Shown here one piece after another: positions 7,395 through 12,256 of a DNA stretch of 12,256 bases. The stretch spans positions 2,015 to 14,270 of the forward strand of contig PCBE01000028.1 of the NCBI GenBank assembly GCA_002731295.1, given 5' to 3'. The notes under the pieces were generated by a model that had not been told where the DNA came from, did no database searches, and saw nothing but the letters and a program-made list of their open reading frames with translations. Made by a program: the position numbers and the translations under genes. This DNA comes from Acidiferrobacteraceae bacterium. GTDB lineage: Bacteria; Pseudomonadota; Gammaproteobacteria; Arenicellales; UBA868. Positions within the stretch are counted from its first letter, which is position 1. Each line of letters starts with the position of its first letter.

Positions 7395-8609
7395 GTGAAT
7401 CAATCGATAAATCGGATGCGATCAAATGTGCTGATTCTTGCCTGCTGCCAGGCTCTGACCATGTCTGGGAGTTCGTTGATTATTCTGACGGCTGCACTCG
7501 TCGGCACTGTTCTGGCGCCTCACCCTCAGTGGGCGACACTGCCGGTGGCCTGTATGTTTACCGGTACTCTGATTGCGACTTTTCCGGCCTCGATGCTAAT
7601 GAAACGAATTGGCCGACGTGCTGGTTTTTATGTCGGTCTGATGATTGGGTTGATCGGTGCGATCATTGTCACCACCGGGGTTACAACCGGGATCATTGAT
7701 GGGGGGTTCTTCTATTTTTGTATTGGTTCTCTGCTGATTGGTGTGGTCAATGCTTTCGGCCAATACTACCGGTTTGCGGCTTCGGATGTTGCGACATCTG
7801 AATTTCGTAGCCGGGCAATTTCCTGGGTTTTGGCCGGGGGGGTCGTGGCTGCATTTATCGGTCCTGGAATCGCGATCTGGACTTGGGACATGGTTGCAAC
7901 TGTGCCTTACGCCGGGAGCTATTCCATGCTCGTCGGACTGTATGCCATCTCAATGTTACTTCTGTTTTTTGCCCGGTTTCCTATGCCCACGATAGAGGAA
8001 CGTTCAGGAGCCACCCGCCCACTGTCACAAATTATCAGGCAACCGGAGTTCTTCGTTGCGGTCATCGGCGCTACGGTTGCTTACGGTTCGATGAATCTGA
8101 TCATGGTTTCAACGCCGGTAGAAATGCAAGGCTGCGGTTATCTTCTGCCTGACTCGGCTTCGGTGATTATGTGGCATATCCTGGCTATGTTTGCGCCGTC
8201 CTTTGTTACGGGACACCTGATTCGACACTTTGGAGTCACTCGCATTATGGTGACGGGGACTTTACTGTTAGCGGTGTGCGTCACGATCAATCTCAATGGT
8301 TCGAGCTTGATTCACTTCGCGGCAGCCCTGATCGCTTTGGGGCTTGGGTGGAACTTTCTGTTTGTCGGTGGTACTACACTGCTTACCGATGCCTATCGGC
8401 CAGCCGAAAAAGCAAAAACACAAGGCTTAAATGACTTGATCATGTTTAGTACCGTCGCAATGACCGCGTTGAGTTCCGGACTGTTGCACCACCATTTCGG
8501 TTGGGCGACCATTAACTTGGCGGTGATCCCGGCCATTGTGCTGGCTTTTGTAGCGACGCTATGGCTCGACCGCAGGCGTCGTCGACTGATGCAACATCGG
8601 ACCGTGTGA
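7395..8609 (+). CDS. Major facilitator superfamily (MFS) transporter
   Basis: This 404-residue membrane protein has about 12 hydrophobic helices and an MFS motif-A-like loop between helices 2 and 3 (MKRIGRRAGFYVG). A mid-protein cytoplasmic loop, around RFPMPTIEERSGATRPLSQI, divides the two halves. The start chosen is GTG at 7395, because AAGGAG at 7382-7387 lies an ideal seven bases upstream. An in-frame ATG at 7377 would put that ribosome-binding site inside the gene. The substrate is not recognisable. The gene follows icmF on the same strand after 107 bases with no evident terminator or strong promoter between them, so cotranscription with icmF is plausible. A link to a short branched-chain carboxylate or related metabolite is only a contextual guess. 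The C-terminus is short and arginine-rich (RRRRR near 8570-8586), as expected for a cytoplasmic end. Confidence 0.8.
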   Translation: MNQSINRMRSNVLILACCQALTMSGSSLIILTAALVGTVLAPHPQWATLPVACMFTGTLIATFPASMLMKRIGRRAGFYVGLMIGLIGAIIVTTGVTTGIIDGGFFYFCIGSLLIGVVNAFGQYYRFAASDVATSEFRSRAISWVLAGGVVAAFIGPGIAIWTWDMVATVPYAGSYSMLVGLYAISMLLLFFARFPMPTIEERSGATRPLSQIIRQPEFFVAVIGATVAYGSMNLIMVSTPVEMQGCGYLLPDSASVIMWHILAMFAPSFVTGHLIRHFGVTRIMVTGTLLLAVCVTINLNGSSLIHFAAALIALGLGWNFLFVGGTTLLTDAYRPAEKAKTQGLNDLIMFSTVAMTALSSGLLHHHFGWATINLAVIPAIVLAFVATLWLDRRRRRLMQHRTV

Positions 8610-8645
8610 AATCGACCCTACTATTCTATTTATGAGGATTGGTTC

Positions 8646-8670
8646 GGGGTGCTATTGCATTAGCATCCCC
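8646..8670. terminator. Hairpin between convergent genes, possible bidirectional terminator
   Basis: GGGGTGCTA (8646-8654) pairs with TAGCATCCCC (8661-8670) with a single bulged T and a 6-base loop. It lies in the 103-base gap between the stop of the MFS gene and the stop of the converging acyltransferase gene, where a shared terminator is expected. No clear U-run follows on either strand, so it is a weak intrinsic terminator at best. Confidence 0.4.
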
Positions 8671-8712
8671 GCTGCCATTGAGATCCGGTTTTCTACGGCT
8701 AATGCCGAATAT

Positions 8713-9696
8713 TTATTTGGAAAAAAGACTGGTGGTGTCCAGTAGGGTGTCGGCATTAATCACTGCATGGTAAGTCGGAGGCGCGTCGGCTTTTCTTGTG
8801 GCTTTTTTAATGATGGCTGCCAGATTGGGTTTCTTATCGGCAGGCGTCTCACCTTTACCAATACCCCCACCGAACTCAACAAAAGTATTAAGGCCACTGT
8901 CCAGTGCGCTGATAAGGTTTTCGTGCCAGCGTACAGGATTAGTTAACTGCCAGAACAGGCGTGATTTGATGATGTCTGGATCGTCATCATGAAACCCGCC
9001 TGTGTAGTTTGAGAGCACACGAATCTGAGGTGGTATCAGTGGAGCTTTGTCGAGGATGAGTCGGAATCGACGTGCAGCTTCAACCATATAGTATGTGTGA
9101 AATGCCCCTTCCGTTTTGAGTCGGGAACTGCGCTTCTTGGGAAATTGTTCAGTTAGTTCGCCGACCAGTTTATCCAGATCTTCGGAAAGGCCACCCACAA
9201 CGGTTTGGTCAGGCAGATTACAGGCTGCAATGCTGGAGAAGTGTTTTTCTGCCAGCAACTCAGCCTCTTTGAGTCCAAGCGGAAGTGCCTCCATTTCTCC
9301 AGCACCATAGTTTCCCATCAGCGTACCGCGGTGGTGGACAAGGTTCAGTGCGGTTTTGAATTCCAGCGCCCCGGCAGCAACCAGTGCGGTGTATTCACCC
9401 AAGCTGTGTCCGGCGGACGCTTCGGCCGAAATCGGTCTGGCCAGGAGTTCCTGGAATATACGCAGGCAGGCAACAGAGTGAGTCAGGAGTGCCGGCTGCG
9501 TATAGCGGGTGAGGTGGATTTGTTCTTGTGGGTCTTCGAAGGACAATGCCGCCATGTCATAGCCGAGGATCTCTGAAGCTTCATGATAGGTTTGACGTAC
9601 ACAGTCGTATGCCTGATAAAGGTCCTGGCCCATTCCAAGGTACTGGGAACCCTGGCCGGGAAATAGAAACAAAATTCGTTGATTTGGATAATTCAT
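8713..9696 (-). CDS. Stand-alone malonyl-CoA:ACP transacylase-like acyltransferase (FabD-related)
   Basis: This 327-residue protein has the FabD/acyltransferase fold and probably moves an acyl group, likely malonyl, between CoA and a carrier protein. Visible motifs are FPGQGSQ (12-18), GHSLGEYTALVAAGAL (96-111) with nucleophile Ser98, HHRGTLM (121-127), GAFHTYYM (197-204) with catalytic His200, and QLTNPVRW (250-257). Arg123 sits where FabD has the Arg that grips the malonyl carboxylate. It diverges from housekeeping FabD: the C-terminal 'E.GPGK.L..L.KR' motif is replaced by EFGGGIGKGETPADKKPN (274-291), and the His motif is AFHT instead of PSHC. No acyl-carrier, ketosynthase or reductase gene lies nearby, so it is probably a paralogue with a specialised partner rather than the essential fabD. 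The start has no clear Shine-Dalgarno. A promoter and terminator lie upstream at 9841-9953. Confidence 0.82.
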   Translation of the reverse strand: MNYPNQRILFLFPGQGSQYLGMGQDLYQAYDCVRQTYHEASEILGYDMAALSFEDPQEQIHLTRYTQPALLTHSVACLRIFQELLARPISAEASAGHSLGEYTALVAAGALEFKTALNLVHHRGTLMGNYGAGEMEALPLGLKEAELLAEKHFSSIAACNLPDQTVVGGLSEDLDKLVGELTEQFPKKRSSRLKTEGAFHTYYMVEAARRFRLILDKAPLIPPQIRVLSNYTGGFHDDDPDIIKSRLFWQLTNPVRWHENLISALDSGLNTFVEFGGGIGKGETPADKKPNLAAIIKKATRKADAPPTYHAVINADTLLDTTSLFSK

Positions 9697-9840
9697 GATG
9701 AGAGTTTGAGTTGATAACGAAAAATACAGGCACTGATGTCTCGTAGAACTTCGGGGGTGTCATTTTAATGGCTAACGTGGCCGTCTGCTTGGCACCAGAT
9801 CATGAAGGCACGGCATGATAGTGTTGGGCTGTCGGTACAC

Positions 9841-9871
9841 AAAAAAAACCCATCACGGAGGGCGCGATGGG
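9841..9871 (-). terminator. Intrinsic (rho-independent) terminator
   Basis: Read on the minus strand, CCCATC (complement of 9866-9871) and GATGGG (complement of 9849-9854) form a perfect 6-bp stem around an 11-base loop; one further G-C pair is possible after a mismatch. It is followed directly by eight T residues (complement of 9841-9848). This is the clearest intrinsic terminator in the window, and no minus-strand protein gene lies between it and the phosphatase. Confidence 0.8.
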
Positions 9872-9918
9872 CCAATAAAGAAGGTCAACCTTAAGGACAT
9901 CTGGAAAGTATAATTCTG
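9841..9918 (-). ncRNA. Candidate small RNA or attenuated leader, about 78 nt
   Basis: A transcript starting about seven bases after the predicted -10 box (near 9918) would end in the U8 tract at 9848-9841. The 5' part is A/U-rich; then come a CUUAAGGUUGACCUU segment, a U-rich stretch (CUUCUUUAUU) and the GC-containing terminator hairpin with eight U residues. A U-rich patch before a terminator with a long U tail is a common look for Hfq-bound small RNAs. It points towards the acyltransferase gene, whose ATG is about 145 bases past the terminator, so an attenuated leader is an equal alternative. I recognise no known RNA family. Confidence 0.5.
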
Positions 9919-9924
9919 TTTAAA

Positions 9925-9953
9925 ATAGTATCTTTAGAAAGAAAGCTTGTCAA
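9925..9953 (-). promoter_or_regulatory. Predicted sigma70-like promoter with perfect -35 box
   Basis: On the minus strand, TTGACA (complement of 9948-9953) matches the -35 consensus perfectly. It is followed after exactly 17 bases by TACTAT (complement of 9925-9930), which matches the -10 consensus at 4/6. The start would fall near 9918. No protein gene begins directly downstream; the intrinsic terminator comes first. Confidence 0.6.
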
Positions 9954-10133
9954 TCAGCACGAAGTGTAAAATCTGTCACACAGCTCGTGATTTGGATGGT
10001 GGTCTGGCGGACAAATGTCATTGCTTAGGAAACCCAGACCGGTAGAGTTGTGTTGTTGGCTGGTCAGCGCCTGTTGTTTGCTGTTCAAGCGATCCTGTTT
10101 ACGTGAGCCCGTGTAATACCTTATGCTGAACTG

Positions 10134-10733
10134 ATGCCGATCTATATTGCAAGGCACGGTCAGACCGATTGGAATCTCCTGGAGAAGTGGCAATCGACAA
10201 CGGATGTACCGCTGAACAAAACTGGATATCGACAGGCTGAAAATCTCAGGGATAAACTTTCAGAGCAGGGTGTTCGCTTTAGCGCCGCAATGACATCGCC
10301 ACTGGTTCGTGCTGTCGAGACAGCGAAAGTACTGCTTCAAGGGAGTCATGTGATCGCGCAGGACAATTTAGCTCTGATCGAACTCGACATGGGGGATTAC
10401 GAAGGACGCAAGGAAAAAGATGTACGGGATTTGTTGGGAAATGAAAAATATAATCAATGGCGATCAACCATGATGCGCGTTCCCGCGCCCGGTGGGGAGA
10501 GTATCACTGATGTCGCCTACCGTTTGCAGCCCGTTGTCACTTGGCTGGGCCAGCAGATCGGCAACGTACTGATCGTGGGTCATCAGTACGTCAATATGGC
10601 GCTCAAAGCGCAACTCTCTAATCGATTTGACAGTGGTGATCTTCTGGAATTCAAACAGGCCAACGATGAAATAGATATCTGGGATCATCAGTCCCGTCGG
10701 TCGATTGGCCTGATCAAATTAGATAATTCTTGA
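10134..10733 (+). CDS. Histidine phosphatase family protein (phosphoglycerate mutase-like)
   Basis: This 199-residue cytosolic protein of the histidine phosphatase superfamily hydrolyses a phosphomonoester through a phosphohistidine intermediate. The N-terminus carries the signature ARHGQTDWN, with nucleophile His8 in the RHG triad (7-9). Other family elements are SPLVRAVETA (55-64) with phosphate-binding Arg59, the acid residue Glu83 in IELDMGDYEGR (82-92), PGGES (119-123), and the second active-site His150 in VGHQ (148-151). The substrate is not determinable: relatives include broad-specificity phosphatases, alpha-ribazole phosphatase (CobC) and cofactor-dependent mutases. The length fits a small phosphatase rather than a glycolytic mutase (about 230-250 residues). 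Its stop codon overlaps the start of the downstream DNA glycosylase gene, so the two form an operon. No Shine-Dalgarno motif precedes the ATG. Confidence 0.88.
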   Translation: MPIYIARHGQTDWNLLEKWQSTTDVPLNKTGYRQAENLRDKLSEQGVRFSAAMTSPLVRAVETAKVLLQGSHVIAQDNLALIELDMGDYEGRKEKDVRDLLGNEKYNQWRSTMMRVPAPGGESITDVAYRLQPVVTWLGQQIGNVLIVGHQYVNMALKAQLSNRFDSGDLLEFKQANDEIDIWDHQSRRSIGLIKLDNS

Positions 10734-11374
10734 TAGCGACCACTTACGAGTTTGATCCCCAGGCTGCTGTCGCGCATCTGCGCCATGTTGACCGGGGCAT
10801 GGACCGACTGATCGAGCAGGTTGGGCCGTTAGAGCTGCCGGTTAAGCGAAGTCGTTCCGTTTTCGAGTATCTAGTCCGGAGTATCGTCTATCAGCAGTTG
10901 AGTGGTAAGGCGGCGGCGACGATTCACGCGCGTTTATTAGCGTTGTTTCCGAATCGCCGTATCGATTCGGATCGGTTGCTGAAAATGACGGATAACAGAC
11001 TTCGGAGTGCTGGGTTGTCGCATTCCAAATGCCTGGCGTTAAGAGATCTGGCCGCTAAGGCCCACTTGCGGGAGCTACCCACAACTCGTCAACTGCAACG
11101 ACTAGCCGACCAGGAGATCATTGATCGTTTGACGCAAATCCGGGGGATTGGGCCGTGGACAGTACAGATGCTGCTGATTTTTTATCTGGGTCGACCTGAT
11201 GTATTGCCCGTCGGGGATCTGGGTGTGCGCAAGGGCTACCAGCAGCTCAGAGGATTTAAAATTCTTCCGGATCCGGACAAGCTGGAAAGAGCAGGGCAAC
11301 GATGGCGTCCCTACCGGTCGGTTGCAACTTGGTATCTTTGGCGCGCTCTGGATATTGTGCTACCGACGGGCTGA
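10730..11374 (+). CDS. DNA-3-methyladenine glycosylase II-like (AlkA/Mag family, HhH-GPD)
   Basis: This 214-residue base-excision repair glycosylase would remove alkylated purines from DNA. The helix-hairpin-helix is LTQIRGIGPWTVQM (134-147), followed by the Pro/Asp element LPVGDLGVRKG (159-169) with the expected catalytic Asp163. Also characteristic are SIVYQQLSGKAA (51-62) and WRPYRSVATWYLWR (192-205). It lacks the AlkA N-terminal beta domain and the Cys cluster of MutY/Nth, so it resembles the short Mag-like bacterial and yeast enzymes. The start is TTG at 10730, overlapping the phosphatase stop by four bases (TTGA). The next in-frame ATG (10799) would remove the conserved FDP..A...L...D segment, so the TTG is preferred. 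No ribosome-binding site is visible, consistent with translational coupling. It converges with the ferredoxin gene across only seven bases. Confidence 0.9.
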   Translation: MIATTYEFDPQAAVAHLRHVDRGMDRLIEQVGPLELPVKRSRSVFEYLVRSIVYQQLSGKAAATIHARLLALFPNRRIDSDRLLKMTDNRLRSAGLSHSKCLALRDLAAKAHLRELPTTRQLQRLADQEIIDRLTQIRGIGPWTVQMLLIFYLGRPDVLPVGDLGVRKGYQQLRGFKILPDPDKLERAGQRWRPYRSVATWYLWRALDIVLPTG

Positions 11375-11381
11375 CTAGGAC

Positions 11382-12240
<859 letters not shown>

Positions 12241-12256
12241 CTAATCTTCTTGCTAG

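Larger units (their letters stand above)
9697..10133. other. 437-base intergenic region with one minus-strand promoter-terminator unit
   Basis: No convincing protein gene lies between the divergently oriented acyltransferase and phosphatase genes. The supported content is a strong-looking minus-strand promoter (9925-9953) and an intrinsic terminator (9841-9871) about 55 bases beyond it. I see no recognisable element in 9697-9840 or in 9954-10090. A weak plus-strand promoter for the phosphatase, TTTACG at 10098-10103 with TATGCT at 10122-10127 (18-base spacer), is possible but not persuasive. Confidence 0.6.

Noticed and set aside
7229..7699. 156-codon plus-strand frame spanning the icmF end and the MFS start
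   Set aside because: It overlaps two well-supported genes in a different frame, and its Cys/Asp-rich translation looks like an out-of-frame reading of membrane-protein codons.
8696..8707. CGGC-TAAT-GCCG mini-hairpin just before the acyltransferase stop
   Set aside because: A 4-bp stem with no proper U-tract is too weak to call a terminator.
10097..10108. GTTTACGTGAGC upstream of the phosphatase, 10 of 12 bases matching the core of the merR-icmF palindrome
   Set aside because: With two mismatches allowed in 12 bases, about 0.5 such matches are expected by chance in a window of this length, and the symmetry is broken.
9954..10193. 79-codon minus-strand frame in the intergenic region, overlapping the phosphatase start
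   Set aside because: Composition is unlike a structured protein, it runs antisense through the start of a clear gene, and its stop codon falls right beside the predicted -35 box. No recognisable motif.

Overview
The window looks like an ordinary chromosomal segment of a gammaproteobacterium. PurB, CoaD, the YfhL-type ferredoxin and the TqsA-like transporter all read as close relatives of their enterobacterial or pseudomonad counterparts, and a coaD-ferredoxin pair is a common gammaproteobacterial arrangement. Base composition is roughly balanced. I see no insertion sequence, phage gene, integrase, tRNA, rRNA or CRISPR array. The species cannot be named from this sequence alone.

Layout. Positions 1-3937 carry a minus-strand run that reads, in transcription order, merR/liuR-like regulator, tqsA-like AI-2E family transporter, purB, an RluF-like pseudouridine synthase, and the first 34 codons of pyrD, which leaves the window at position 1. 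Divergent from the regulator, on the plus strand, is a 1088-residue fused B12-dependent isobutyryl-CoA mutase (icmF), followed by a 12-helix major facilitator transporter. A stand-alone malonyltransferase-like acyltransferase (8713-9696, minus) converges on the transporter. A 437-base gap (9697-10133) holds a compact minus-strand promoter plus intrinsic terminator, which together look like a small RNA or an attenuated leader. Next come an overlapping plus-strand pair, a histidine phosphatase and an AlkA-type DNA glycosylase. The glycosylase converges with a minus-strand pair, coaD and the ferredoxin.

How the genes work together. The best-supported regulatory unit is the 83-base region between the MerR-type regulator and icmF. 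It holds a perfect 14-bp palindrome that overlaps two well-formed, back-to-back sigma70-like promoters. This suggests a LiuR-like protein controlling both its own gene and the mutase that interconverts isobutyryl-CoA and butyryl-CoA, a step linked to valine and short-chain acyl-CoA catabolism. The transporter after icmF may move a related carboxylate, but nothing in its sequence proves this. The purB, RluF-like and pyrD genes are housekeeping (purine synthesis, rRNA modification, pyrimidine synthesis) and closely spaced. CoaD makes dephospho-CoA and so feeds general CoA supply.

The most interesting unexplained element is the promoter-terminator unit at about 9841-9953. Most of the rest is recognisable at family level, and I found no convincing wholly new multi-gene system.
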